DNA of 64,000 nucleotides, from assembly GCA_954871525.1 (NCBI GenBank), contig OX940872.1, positions 23,841,746 through 23,905,745 on the forward strand, written 5' to 3'. Below are positions 25,101-36,989 of this stretch, in pieces. The DNA is from Parietaria judaica (lineage: Eukaryota; Streptophyta; Magnoliopsida; Rosales; Urticaceae). The notes beneath the pieces are model-generated. The model saw nothing but the letters and a program-made list of their open reading frames with translations. It did no database searches and was not told where the DNA came from. Position numbers and translations under genes: made by a program. Each line of letters opens with the position of its first letter. Position 1 is the stretch's first letter.

Positions 25101-25477
25101 CCGTCTCATCAAATTATATTTGGTCAAGTCAAATATCCTCTTTTTGTTTTCCCTTAGTCGGGGGAAAAAAATCTCCAATTAGCAGACCATCACTCCCGTT
25201 TGTTAAGGACTTCAACTTCAAGTGTATCTTTCAATCTTTTGTTAAACAATATACACACCACTACGTGTAATATTACTCTTATATAATACTATATAATATT
25301 AATATATCTTCAGGCGAAAACATATGATTTTTAATTGTATAGTTTTCTATTCAATTTTTTATTTTTATTTTCATAAATTGTTAGTTTATGGGCTTTTTGT
25401 CATCTTGGGCTAGAAGCCATACAAATTGATTTTTCAAGCACAAGGCTTCTTCGAAGAATATGCCCTTCATTTCTTCT
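22131..25477. other. Intergenic between bHLH and ETFB, with a diverged duplication
   Basis: No gene seen in 3.3 kb. Two blocks recur in order. AACTCCTCAAACTCCT plus AGTGGTCCCATYAA occurs at 22899-22960 and again at 23697-23760. CACCAAACCAAGTCTT with GTCTCGTTGG/AGG occurs at 23375-23415 and again at 23886-23925. This is an old local duplication with about 0.5-0.8 kb offsets. A GC-rich patch at 23490-23590 is unexplained. The 3' end of ETFB transcripts lies below 25477. Confidence 0.55.
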
Positions 25478-27826
25478 TCAAATGACATGAGCTTCGTTTT
25501 TTAGCTTGTCTACGAGCTCGTCCACGGACGAGACCATGATGCCTGCTTTCCTCTTGGGGGGCTCAGTCACCTCGACGATCTCGAGGTCGGCTTCAATCTC
25601 GACCTTTAGATCCTGCAAGGTCAACTTTTTGATTGGCTTCGACTTTGCCTTCATTATGTTGGGGAGTGTCGCGTATCTTGGTTGGTTAAGCCTCAAGTCC
25701 GTCCTGAAAGTCAATAAGACGAGATCAAGACTTTGAAATACCCGAGCTCAAATTCAGAATATGTTTACTCTTAGAACTATCCATTAAATATCATAACGGT
25801 TTTGTCAAGTTGTCAAGTTGTCATGTGGAGTTCTCAAAGGGAAACTTCATAAAACATCCCTCAAAACATCATAAATTATTTTACTACACCTCAAAACATC
25901 ATAATTGGAAATACATTCTTTTTAAATTTTATGTACCAAAATACCCTTATTTGTGTCCATTTTTTCGGACGCGACTTGTCCATTTTTCAGGAGGCAATAC
26001 GTCCATTTTTCAGGACACAATATGTAATTTTGAAAGGGTACTTTTGTATTACAAATTTGAAAATGATCTATTTCCAATTATGATGTTTTGAGGTGTAGTA
26101 AAATAATTTATGGTGTTTTGAGGGATGTTTTATGAAGTTTCCCTTCTCAAAGAGTACAACAACAACAGTTCGTACTAATGGTTAATTTGTGACATACGCA
26201 ACGTTATGGATGATTAAAGTCGTTTAATGTCGTTATTTAGATTGATTAAATATGTAAATTTAATTTTTTAAATGAATTCAGAATTTTTTAATTATGTTAC
26301 GGGTTTTATGTGTTCGGGCCTAGTCCGGCCCATTATATTGTAATGGTTGGTCTATTTTTAAGAGGCATCAAGTTATTGAAAGATTTATCATTATCCAATA
26401 ATAATTCTCTCTCGTAAAAGAGGGGACATTAGACTCGGTCAAGATTTGACATCGCTCCCGTTTAGGGTCAATTTTGGGTCGTAACATAATTCTACGAAAG
26501 TCACCGTATTTTATTTTCAAACTTGGATATCGATTTTACATTCTTCTGTTCATAGCTTTGACACAAAGAAAAGGCTTCGACGATCAAAGTAATATTGAAT
26601 GCGAAATACTTACGTGATGACAGCTGGCAAGTCCAAACACAGCGTTTCGAGGCCACCGTCGACCTCTCTATCCACCGTCACTGCCTGCTTCTCCTTATCC
26701 AACACAACCTACTGGAAACAAGCAGTGAGAATGTCGATAATTATGAAACCCCATGCATAACTTTTAACTATTTGAATAATAATTGTCTTTCTACAATTCC
26801 AACTTCATGCATTAGTGGAATTATCAATTATCTGCCACAATCTAAAGATCAAACTCTTTTTCTATAATGATATACAAGAAATTTGAAGCAAAACCCGAAA
26901 TGGATCATCCAGCTCGGAAGCTCTAACTCGTTTCTATTTTTTTAGTGTCACGAGATTGAGCTGAATACCTCAAGGGTGGCGATTCAAGGCTCAATCATTG
27001 GAGCTGTATTATGTCTTCACTTGTAATTCGCGAAGAAAGAAAAAAAAAGCCGATCGAATCGAAATCATACCGAACAAAAGTTATATCATCAACAAGCTCT
27101 CTATACAATCAAAATGAAATGAACTAAAACCTAAATTCAGTAGTGCTCATTCCAAAATCTTCGCTTAAATGATCATTACATATGCATATACAAATACATA
27201 TACAAATACATAAGATAAAGAACCAACCTTTGATGCAAATGTTCCTTGTGGCCAGTTCAACAGCCCTGCAATCATTTGCCCAGTTTGATTGCAATCATCA
27301 TCAATCGCCTAATCCCCAAACACAGAATGTCACAAACCCTAATTTCAAAATCGATCAAAATGGAAGAAGAGGAAGAGACCAAAAAAGTACCTGTTTTCCG
27401 AGAATCAGAAGCCCAGGATTCTCAATCTGAACCAGCGCTCTGAAGAGCTTGGCGACGGAGAGCGGGTAGAGAGCCGACGGAGCTTCGACGTGGATAGCCC
27501 GATCGGCTCCCATGGCGAGGCCGGTGCGGAGAGTGTCGACGCACTGCGCGGGCCCCACGCTCACGGCCACCACCTCCGACGCCACCCCCGCCTCCCGCAG
27601 CCTCAGCGCCTCCTCCAGCGCGATCTCGCAGAACGGGTTCATCGACATCTTCACGTTCTGAGTCTCCACGCCGCTCTTCCCAAAATCAAAATCAAAATCA
27701 AATTCAACAATTTGGAATTGGATTCGAGGCATTGAGAGAGTGATGGAGATTGGGTACCTTGTCGGGTCTGACTCTGATCTTGACGGCGTAATCGACGACG
27801 CGCTTGATGGCCACCATGATCTTCAT
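25478..27826 (-). CDS. ETFB: Electron transfer flavoprotein subunit beta, mitochondrial
   Basis: Five exons (27826-27758, 27675-27391, 27308-27228, 26708-26614, 25703-25478) join to 251 codons plus stop, the usual plant length. The N-terminus is [19 protein letters not shown]. The nucleotide-binding middle includes [10 protein letters not shown] and [20 protein letters not shown]. The ETF-beta signature runs across the last splice site as [20 protein letters not shown] and then [18 protein letters not shown]. The C-terminus keeps [12 protein letters not shown]. With ETF-alpha the protein carries electrons from isovaleryl-CoA and D-2-hydroxyglutarate dehydrogenases to ETF:ubiquinone oxidoreductase in the mitochondrial matrix, mainly during branched-chain amino-acid and lysine breakdown in carbon starvation. 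The exon 4/5 intron carries a MITE. All splice phases agree. Confidence 0.97.
25839..26143. mobile_element. Foldback MITE in ETFB intron 4
   Basis: The 305-bp element has inverted arms of about 75 bases that begin GGGAAACTTCATAAAACATC and are nearly identical. It is flanked by an exact 8-bp duplication TTCTCAAA (25831-25838 and 26144-26151). An 8-bp duplication fits hAT-type mobilisation. The arms could form a long hairpin in the ETFB pre-mRNA. The centre has three repeats around GTCCATTTTTCRGGA. Confidence 0.92.
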
Positions 27827-28030
27827 GGTCGGCGAAGAGAAGAGGAATGGAAATGGCGGTTTCAGACAAGAGAAAGAAGAAGAAGTGATTAGCGAGTTGA
27901 TTAGAGTGACACGTCACGTGGAGATAAGTGATTAGCGAGTCTGATTAGTTGATTAGACTGACACGTGTCAAAGATAGATAAGCTGTTATTATAGCGATAA
28001 ACGACGTCGTTTGCCGACTGGAAATGGCTA
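27827..28030 (-). promoter_or_regulatory. ETFB promoter with two G-boxes in a duplicated module
   Basis: CACGTG occurs at 27915-27920 and 27962-27967, the second within the palindrome GACACGTGTC. Each sits in a near-repeat of about 50 bases (GATTAGCGAGT ... GATTAGASTGACACGT ... AGATAAG). G-boxes bind bZIP and bHLH factors. C/S1 bZIPs are reported to control ETF:quinone oxidoreductase in starvation, so shared control is plausible but not shown here. Confidence 0.6.
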
Positions 28031-28774
28031 GACTGAAATGGGCCTAAATTTTGTACCAAATTGTTTCAAAAAAATATTCTAAATACCGAAATCGATAAAA
28101 AGGCGATAGTTTTGTTGTATGGCTGAATCGAAATTATCGATAAGTTAAAGAAAAAATATGTCGATTGGTAAAATTATCGATTAGTATCGACGAGTTATTC
28201 GGAAAATATAGGTTGTAAATATAGTTTTATTATATAATTATAAATTCCAGTATAATTTATATCAAAATAAAAGCTATACTTTTTATAAAGTTGTCCGAAA
28301 TATAAAATAATATTTATGAAATCTTTTCGAATTTAAAATAATTTTGTATAGGATGTCTTAGATTTAGGTCAATTTTGTATAAAAAGTTACTTAAATTTAA
28401 GACAATTGTTTTACGAAATCGTACCAATTAATATATGACTACTTTTTATGAAGCTTTCTCAATTTTGGAAAAAAATTATCCGCAATTATTTATTTTCCGA
28501 ATGTAGGATAACTTTGTATGAAATTTGAACAATTCATATTACAAAATAATTTTGTACAATTTTGATGCAAAATCGTCCAAAAATATTGAGCGCATGATGA
28601 AATTATTTACTAAAACGACAAAAATTAAGTGTGAAGAAATTAAATGACAAGACAAAGGAACTACAATATTTGGGAGGAAGACGACGACATAAAATGTGCA
28701 AGACGAGAAATGACAAACGACAAAAAGAAAGTTCAAAACAACAGTAAAACGACATCAAAATAAATTTATATATA
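28031..28774. other. Intergenic with a CGAT-rich patch
   Basis: At 28090-28200 several ATCGATAA/TTATCGAT motifs recur as at 6400-6585 and 60010-60180. The rest is AT-rich with degenerate short repeats; no gene seen. Confidence 0.45.
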
Positions 28775-29155
28775 TATAAAAAAAAGTTGAGCTTAAAAAA
28801 TCATGTTTTTGTTTTTAAAATAAACTAAACTGTTTTTCACATGTTTGGTGAAATTATTTTTATAAAAATATAAAAGCAATTTATTTTTTTGTACATGAGT
28901 CGTAAAAGCTATGATTCGTAACTTTTGGTTTTTTCTAAAAACAAAAACACGGTTTTTAGTCTATTTAAGTCTTTTTAGCCTAATTTTTTTTTTACCAACC
29001 GTTAAATTAGTTTTTGTTATCAGCAACAACTATTTTATGAATAGTTCACCAGACACCTGTCATTATTTTTTAAAGCAATTTTTTTCTTAAACTAGATCTA
29101 AAAATATTTTCTTACAAAAATTAAGTTGTGTCAAACAGGCTCAATAACTACACGA
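28775..29155 (-). mobile_element. MITE-like element, inverted copy of 17287-17672
   Basis: Read on the minus strand it starts GAGCCTGTTTGACACAA and follows the same internal order as the 17.3-kb copy (ATAGTTGTTGCTG, TTAGGCTAAAAAGACT, ACGACTCATGTACAAAAAA). The other end is less well kept. Confidence 0.6.
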
Positions 29156-30404
29156 ACACCCGACTAAAGTTTAATAGTTAGATGATAAACGTTGACGTGT
29201 CAAGATATTATTCTAAATAATATAAGATAGAAAACATCGGCGAACTAGATAAGAACATTTAATATAGCAGGGAAGATAATATGAAACATGAAAAATTGGA
29301 CTTTTTTTTCAACCTTACGTACTATAGGGACAGTGATTGTATGTTATGTTTGCTTGTAGAGTATGGACCTAACTCGTCTCTATAACAAAAACATCTCTCA
29401 TCTCACATGTGCTTCACAAATTAAATCAATAAATATCCCATTCCATGATTTTGATTCATAATAAATCCACAACATAAATTAGTTGGTCTGAACTTACCTT
29501 GTGAGCCGGCAAAAGTCAGGAAAAGATGATACATGTTTTGCCGACGCATTTTCTAGAAATGTCAATTCATGTCGCGTGTCATTCTCATATCATGTCTTAG
29601 TCGATTTTTATTTATTTTATACAGACACAAGCAGTCCTATTTATCAATCGTGTTATCGTGTTAGCCTGCTTAAAACCATTTAACTTATCATAATAATATT
29701 ATAAAAAGGACAAATATATTCATTTCAAACTTAGTTAAGATTAAAATTACTTAATAACAATATATTGTTTTTTAATTTAACAAAGTAATCTAAAAATTAA
29801 ACAGCATAAATTTTATTCACAATCATCTCCGACAAGTTCTTAACATACATTACACTCGTAAACGAATATTTTTTTAACCGTGTAGTCTTATCGTTTTCTT
29901 TTTTGTCCTATCGTGTTCACTCATCTTAACTGTCGTGTTTACTTTTTGTCAACTCAAACTCATTTACTTTTGTGTCGAAACCAAGCCGTGACTCGTGCCG
30001 AACTCGAATTGTCCGCTAGTCCTGGCCCAAATAAATCTAGTTTAGGCCTTAATGGTATATATTTACATTTGCTTATGAAAGAAGATAAGTCCAACAAGAA
30101 CAAAGTCGACAAAGCATGGAGTGAAATTTGGAAATGGTCCTAATTATTCACCCATACTTAGAGGCACATGTTTGGTGTCTCTCACGTAGAAAAAAAAGCT
30201 TAGCAATCGATCTTATCTTGTAGATTTTATATGTAGTGTATGGTACTATTAAAAAAAGGTAGAAATATATTATTATTGCACCAAAGACTTAGATATTTAA
30301 TAGCAATTGCCTACTGAGTTGATAATGGTTATTGTCTATAGGTGTATGTAATATTTGACTCTTTTGTGTATGGCACCAATATTTGGTTAATATCATTATG
30401 GTTT
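29156..30404. other. Intergenic with degenerate CGTGTC-type transposon remnant
   Basis: About 29550-30030 has scattered TCGTGT/CGTGTT motifs in both halves (ATGTCGCGTGTCATTC near the left, GACTCGTGCCGAACTCG near the right), resembling a worn inverted-repeat element. No gene seen. Confidence 0.4.
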
Positions 30405-30880
30405 TAAATTTCCCACATGTCTTCTGCATTCTTGTTTTTTTACGGCAACTGGCATGGTATTGGCATGCCTGTGAGTACTATATCACATATCATTATATAT
30501 CAATGTGATATTTTATTTTAATTGTAACCTTATATTTATATTTTTTAATAAATTATTACGATAATTTTTATTTTTATATAAATACAGCTATAACTTATCT
30601 GTACAATGTTTTATAATTGGTGTGATTTTTTAGTCATTTATTTGTCTTACGGTGATAAATAAGTAATTTTGAATCGATATAAAAAATTGGTGAAATATTT
30701 AAAAAATTCTAAATTTTTCCTTCAGTATGCGGCATGCCCGTCAAATTTATGAGGCAGTTGCGGCATGCCCTTTTTTTTACGATCTTCCAATTGATATTTC
30801 CGTTGGTATGTGGTATATGCCCGTGAAATGGAGGAAACGAAATGGCGTCGGCATCGGATACAGCCAAAATGTTGGTTTCT
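30405..30880 (+). repeat. Dispersed repeat, copy 2
   Basis: Uninterrupted relative of 18016-18950. Starts ATGGTTTTAAATTTCC and ends in GGCGTCGGCATCGG plus a worn inverted end. Contains GCATGCC motifs in both halves. Non-coding. Confidence 0.7.
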
Positions 30881-31770
30881 AATTTCACCCATTATTTTCT
30901 TGTAAAATTCAGAATTGTCATGTATTCACCCGGAATCATATAAACTCCGTTTTCATTTTGTATTTTTATTTTTAGAAGATTATAATGGCTATTTAATATT
31001 CGATATCCAACATTTTAAATTAAATAGTCGTATTCAGATGTGACACTGATCGAAAAAAAAAATCGTAAAAAATATGGGATTTTGTATGTCTTTCGAACTC
31101 GGATGTCAAAATAACTGAAATTCCTAAATTACGATTGTGCCAAAGACTTAATTAATAGTGTTATTTATATCTATATATTGAAATTAGTAATTGGTGTATA
31201 GTAGTAAATTTGACTAGTTTCTGTTGTGGTACTATAGAGATATTAAAATTGTTATTGCACCAAGGACTTAGATAATAGCTAGCTATTCTATTCTATTCTA
31301 TGACTACAATTCCACTTGCTAGAGCAATAACATGTCGGTATGATTTGAAAAATTACCTAACTAATTCATGAAGAATGAATCAAGTAACTATTTTAATGTG
31401 CAGCATAGTTTGGAGAAAGGAATTACCGCAACCTTGCGGATTTCAATGACCGGAAATCGTCGGTATTGTTTTAACGTTTTCAAATAATCAATTTGCTGAA
31501 ACGAGTTGTAATGATTGATGACGAATATTAGGCTAATTCAATTGTTCTTTCGGATATTTCTTGATGTGTTCTTGACACATTGTTTGCATTCGTTGATCCG
31601 AGTTTTAAGCACCGGTCCACCGCGCTTTGCACGTTTCATGTTATCGGTTAGAAAACACCACATATGGAAGTAGTGGCAGTACCGTTACTAGAAACGAGCT
31701 ACATTTTCACGGGTTCCGAGGAGAGAGAGAGAGATTAAGGCCACCCCTAGTGATTGTAGCGAGATTAGAG

Positions 31771-31840
<70 letters not shown>

Positions 31841-33640
31841 GCCATTATAATAATTCTCATTTATAGTAAGACACTTAAAAAATAAAACACACAAGATTTC
31901 ATAAATGACAAATAAAACATATCATATTCCCATGCATATCCCACGAAAAAAATGAACGAGCGCGACTAAAATAAACCTAGGAATACTATGCGTATTCTTA
32001 AAGTAAGTGTACACATTTCATATAGTCCGAATAAATATCTTGTAAAATAATTGTAATTACATTATCTCTTCTCTTCCTTTTAGATACATTAGTTTAATTA
32101 GCCATAGAATTATTGACATTTGACATATATATATTTAATTCTCAGTACATTGTTGGCTTATTGGCTCTATAGTATTACTATTACGTACTATTTCTTTCTT
32201 TCTTTCTTTTTTTGCACGAAAATATTGAGAGAACGCAAAATGGAATAATTCCACGATTTCCAATTTTCCATCACATTTTTTATTTTTTACAGTGAAAGTG
32301 AAATATTACTCACTGTTTTTATTTCTATTTCTTTGAGTAACTCAATTACCCTATGATTCCCCCAAAAAGGCTATTCATAGGAATAGTACTATTCCTACCT
32401 ATGAGTATGACTTTCACTCTTGTACTGTTGTTTCCTGCTTACTTTATTGACATAAAAATCAGGAAAAAGAAGATACATATTTGTAAGGGTTTATACTTAA
32501 TAGCACACTACAAATGTATAAACAACGTTTAAATTAAATATATCGCAAGTTTAATTTACGATACAGATATAACTTTCATAAGATTTTTAAGAACAACTAC
32601 AAGTACAGACGAATAAACCTCAAACTGATGAGTATACTGCAATTCAATATATTACTCAAAATTCAAAAATAAAAATCATAGATTTTAAGAAAAATTCAAG
32701 TTTCATTCCTTATTAAGATGATATTTTGGAAGGTCACTTGGAGATTATGTAAGGGATGATATGAAAAAAAATGGAGTTTTTTTTTTTTGTCAAAAATCAA
32801 ATTTAAAGGTAAAATACACTTAAAAAAATCGTACTTGCCAAAAAGGGTTATCGCAAAAATCCGCACTAATTAAAAAAAGAGGTTTATCGCAAGTATCCTT
32901 GGGCATGTCGACGTTTTTGAACATTATATAATATATTTATTTTTACTGACATAATATTTTTTTTAGGCAGAGTTATTCAAACAATATTTGGTATTATATT
33001 CTCTCCGAAATTTCATCCATTTTTTTTTTATCATTTGAAAATTTTGTTAAGGACATATATCTAATTTTTTGTTTCAATCAATTGAAAAGTGGAGTAAATT
33101 TTAATTAAAAGTGCAATAATGAAAATTTTAGCCGTGAAAAATAAAAATTAAGTTCATAGATAAAATAAATTATTGAATGCTTATATTATATATCCCTATT
33201 AATACTTTATGTTGTTTTTGTAATCAAGAGAGGAATAATTTGCTGAATCCGAATGGGTCCTCTTTAATTTGTCTATGCATGAAGTTGTGCGTATAAATAG
33301 TCTAGAACATTCAATAATATATCCCTAATTGCAAAAGAAAATGGTTAGTTTGTCTTGGTTTTGCAAGATGATTGTTGAATTATATAACCAAATTGATAGA
33401 TAGTTCCAACGCATGAGGGAAAAATAATAGAGACAGCACCAAAACAAGAATCATTACCAACCGATCAACCAACTTATACACTATATGTATAAATAATATA
33501 TATATTTATACTATAGAAGCTTAGTGAAGTAACACAACATTGCGCACAAAGTTGGTACCAAAATTTGATTATTTTCAAGTTCTAGAGGACCCATCACCAC
33601 ATACGAAATTAATTACAAGGGAAGTGACTTTTGCCTCTAC
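30881..33640. other. Intergenic, AT-rich
   Basis: No gene or element recognised apart from an (AAT)n microsatellite of about 22 units at 31771-31836. Open frames over the microsatellite are artefacts. Confidence 0.55.
31771..31836. repeat. (AAT)n microsatellite
   Basis: An uninterrupted ATA trinucleotide run of about 22 units. Confidence 0.95.
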
Positions 33641-34842
33641 TTCAAAATAAACCATAATTTGTGTTAAGTGAAAAAAAAAAAGCAACGGAAATCTCAAACA
33701 CAACGAAACTCCGAACTACGATCATGACTCCTAAACAGTCTTGTCTTTGTGGGTCGGGCTGCCAACGAGTGGGTCTGCATTTTGGGCGCCCATTGGTAGC
33801 CCCTCCACGGGGCCAAGCCCAACGAGTGATGAAGCTAGGGCGTGCAAAACTCACCCGCCTAATCTGTGAGTGGGTAAAGTGTCTAAATATAAATTTCATA
33901 CTTAAAAGAAAATAGATATGCGCGGGCAAAAATCGCCCATTAATGGACGCAATCAGCACCGAGTTCGTGCGCTGGCTGCCCACAGCCCTCACAACAAGGG
34001 TCCATACATTACGGGTTGTCAGTGTGGACAACCCGCCCCCACCCTGTTTTGAGCCCGTAATACCCAACAATTTATTCCCATATCTATTTTTTTTTCCTCT
34101 TATGACATGTTAATACTTAAATACTCATGTACTTTTTTTAAGTAAAAGATGGAGGCCCGACATCTCGCAATGTGATCTCGAATCCCAACTAGGTTGGCAC
34201 CAAAAAACACAAAGTAAGAAACGGGGCTCTGGATAAGATAAATAAAAAATATCACAGTTTACAAAGAAACAAAAGAGACGAGAACTAACAAAACCTAATA
34301 TCTCTCTCTAACAAAGCTCAACTAAAAAATAAAACTACCAAAATCTAAAATTCTCTTTCATACAAATATCATCATTAACGAAAGAAGAAATGAACTCCGG
34401 TTTTTTTTTTTTATCAAAATTGAGTAGAAAGAAGTTAAAACAAAATTTTGGAAATGAATTAAACAGATTTTCAGCTTCAATTAACGTACTTTGATACCAA
34501 AATAAAATAAATAAGCCAAAAATGCAAATTTTCTATACGAATAAGTTATTAATTTACCCGTTCCGGTTCCGGTGCTGATTTCACCCAAGTAATAACGATT
34601 ATGTAAAGTGAATATTAGGCTCGGTTGTTAGCCAATCCTTGTAGGCATAAAGCCCCACAGCCAAAAAAGAAGACGTAGTAATGATTTCAACAATGATGGG
34701 GCAACAATTTTTGATATCATATAATTTCTCTTATATCTATCTTTCGAATTTCGAATTTAATCTCTTTATGTTACAAACCTATAATCACAAACATCGTCTT
34801 CATGTCTCACCTATGAAAAATTAAATTATAATTAAAAATAAA
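33641..34842. other. Intergenic with GC-rich transposon-like patch
   Basis: 33745-34065 is unusually GC-rich for the region and has many GGGC/GCCC motifs in both orientations (CCAACGAGTG twice, GGGTTGTCAGTGTGGACAACCC-like hairpin). It resembles subterminal regions of hAT elements such as the one at 60190-61670, but I could not find matching ends. The rest is AT-rich; 34700-34842 probably holds the 3' UTR of the ATL gene. Confidence 0.4.
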
Positions 34843-35760
34843 TTAAGGCTCCAAATAAACAGGCAAAACGGCACTTCTCGACGAGCCTCTGCTGCCATGG
34901 CCGAACGAGAAGAACGACCTTCTCGCCGATCTATTCCCACTGCAACTTCCTTCTCCATTGACGTCCCTTTGGAGAGCCAGAGCTTCTCGGACCGCCACGA
35001 ACATCTTCCGATCCGCCGACGAGTCCATCGAGAACGACCGCCGGATCGGCTGCACCGAGAACTCCCCGTCCTTGTCTCGCTTCGTGTCGATGCACTCGTC
35101 TCCCATGCTCGTCCCTTTCTTAAGCTTCCTCGCTCTCCTTCCGAATCTGGCGCTGCCGGCCCCGGACCCGAGTTCGATCACGACGAAGTCGTCGTCGCCC
35201 CCGAGCGGGCCGGGGTCCGCTGGCGAGGAGCTCGGCGCGAGGATCCGATCGGTCAGCTGGAAGTGAGTGACGGCGGCGCGGCAGAGCGGGCAATTGGCGT
35301 TGCTCTGCAGCCACACGTCGATGCAGTCAACGTGGAAGGCGTGGCGGCAGTTCGGGATCAGCCGGAGCTTCTGGCACTCCTCGAACTCGTTGAGGCAGAC
35401 GGAGCACTCGGTGTCGGAGTTCCCGTCGCGTTTGAAGAGGAAAACGGGGATGGATCTGATGGTGGCCTCGTCGAGGCCCCGGGGCTCGAGGGCCGTGCGG
35501 AGGGCGAGGCCGTCTTCCTCGTCGTGGGGCCGGGCGAGGGAGAAGCGGCGGAGGATGTCGACGCGGTGCCAGCTGAGGCAGCATTTGATGACGAAGACGT
35601 AGTAGCCGACGAGGAGGAGCGCGGTGGCGAGGATCCCGATTATCGCGATGGCGATGATCGGGAAGCTCGGGGGGCTCGACGGGTGGAAAGAAGCGGTTCT
35701 CAGGAGAGTTGGGGTGGCTTCCGGCGAGAGTGCTTGCTGGGCTTTGGTCACAAGATCCAT
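34843..35760 (-). CDS. ATL-family RING-H2 E3 ubiquitin ligase
   Basis: An intronless frame of 305 codons, high in GC at third positions unlike its AT-rich surroundings, as is common for ATL genes. A single membrane segment (residues about 33-55, [20 protein letters not shown]) is followed by a basic stretch, the ATL-typical GLD motif ([15 protein letters not shown], about 95-109) and a canonical RING-H2 with Cys119, Cys122, Cys138, His140, His143, Cys146, Cys157 and Cys160, including the Trp of DVWLQ. The tail has a [12 protein letters not shown] motif shared by a subset of ATLs. ATLs are membrane-anchored ligases that pair with E2 enzymes, often in defence or carbon/nitrogen responses. The target is unknown. 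The start at 35760 is supported by the hydrophobic segment's position and is the site of a local duplication. Confidence 0.96.
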   Translation of the reverse strand: MDLVTKAQQALSPEATPTLLRTASFHPSSPPSFPIIAIAIIGILATALLLVGYYVFVIKCCLSWHRVDILRRFSLARPHDEEDGLALRTALEPRGLDEATIRSIPVFLFKRDGNSDTECSVCLNEFEECQKLRLIPNCRHAFHVDCIDVWLQSNANCPLCRAAVTHFQLTDRILAPSSSPADPGPLGGDDDFVVIELGSGAGSARFGRRARKLKKGTSMGDECIDTKRDKDGEFSVQPIRRSFSMDSSADRKMFVAVREALALQRDVNGEGSCSGNRSARRSFFSFGHGSRGSSRSAVLPVYLEP

Positions 35761-35864
35761 TGGAGCAAAGGGTCTCTCTTGTTTCTAGAGAGACAGAGAG
35801 AGAGTTGAGAAATGAAGAAATGTGAAAATGTGGATGTAAAGAAACGGACTTTATTGAGAGTCTT

Positions 35865-35900
35865 CTAAAATGCTTGGTGGGTTTTGGTCAGAAGATCCAT
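35865..35900 (-). CDS. Upstream ORF made by duplication of the ATL start
   Basis: On the minus strand an ATG at 35900 opens 11 codons (MDLLTKTHQAF) then TAG. It closely copies the true N-terminus [11 protein letters not shown], 140 bases downstream. The surrounding leader is duplicated too (AAGATCCATYGGAG and AAAGGGTCTCTCT occur in both copies). If the transcript starts upstream of 35900, this short frame would precede the ATL frame and could lower its translation. The duplication is plain; the regulatory role is inference. Confidence 0.6.
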   Translation of the reverse strand: MDLLTKTHQAF

Positions 35901-36721
35901 CGGAGAAAAGGGTCTCTCTCTTTTTCTAGAGAGAGGAGGTTCGATGTTTTGCGTTGATGAAGAAAGTTATTGTGTTGAAGCATGTAAAAGTAGTCTCTTT
36001 CCTCTGTGTCACTGTATTATATATATATATATACACACATATGTATAATTATAGATTTATTATATTATATTATATATACGGGGGAGAGAGAGAGAGAGTT
36101 AAGTGAGGTTGTGTTGAAGGGGACATGTAAGGACTAAAATGAAAATAGTTTCAGTGATAATGTGGCATGGAAATGGAATGTAATGGACTTTATAGTTTAT
36201 ATATAGTTATACTTTTTAATAACTCCTCATTATATTTGATTTAGTAATTTGCGGGTAAAGTCATTAAATATTATCTACTTTTATTAAATAAGTCTAAGAA
36301 TTCAATTTTCGAAGGCAAATGGTACCAATTTATCTACATTTATGAATATTTACACGTGCGAAATGACATTTGCGACATAAGTAGAGCCATCTGGCATTTA
36401 AGTATTTAACGTCGCCTGCCGTCCTTTTGCAATAAAAGTTTGACATTAGTAACCATAATCGCAAAAAAATAAATTTAAGGACTTATCTTTTAAAAGCTTG
36501 ACAAGTTTAATGACTTCCGCCACAAATTTACCTTTAATTTATTTTGGAGGAAGCCTGAACTCAGAGAAGAGTACGTAGTAGTAATAGTAGTTTGGAGCCT
36601 TGTAAAGCTGGTGAATTTAATTAATTTATTTATTTCCAAATCTTGACTCCACACGAGGAAGGGAAAAAATGTAACATTTTGTCTTGGTTGTTGTACTATT
36701 CTGAATGTGTGTACGAGTGAA

Positions 36722-36773
<52 letters not shown>

Positions 36774-36948
36774 AGTGTCTGAAACGTATGAAATGCTATA
36801 AAAGGAGTCTGTATTAGCCTGGATTTTAGACAGCTCTCTCTCTACCACGACGCATTAAAATGGGCTTCGCATATTCGTGAGTTTTTGCTGGTTGGGGGAC
36901 CAAAAGAACCTAATTGAATAACGCTTATGAAAAATAGCGAAAAAATTG

Positions 36949-36989
<41 letters not shown>

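Noticed and set aside
27490..27735. 81-codon plus-strand frame in a GC-rich stretch
   Set aside because: Antisense shadow of ETFB exon 2.
31627..31894. Frames with poly-Ile or poly-Leu
   Set aside because: Produced by the (AAT)n microsatellite.
33642..34070. 142-codon minus-strand frame
   Set aside because: Lies in a GC-rich transposon-like patch, has no recognisable domain and shows no splice structure.
34897..35808. A 303-codon open frame on the plus strand
   Set aside because: It is the antisense reading of the GC-rich ATL gene; composition bias keeps it open. The minus frame has a complete RING-H2 and membrane segment.
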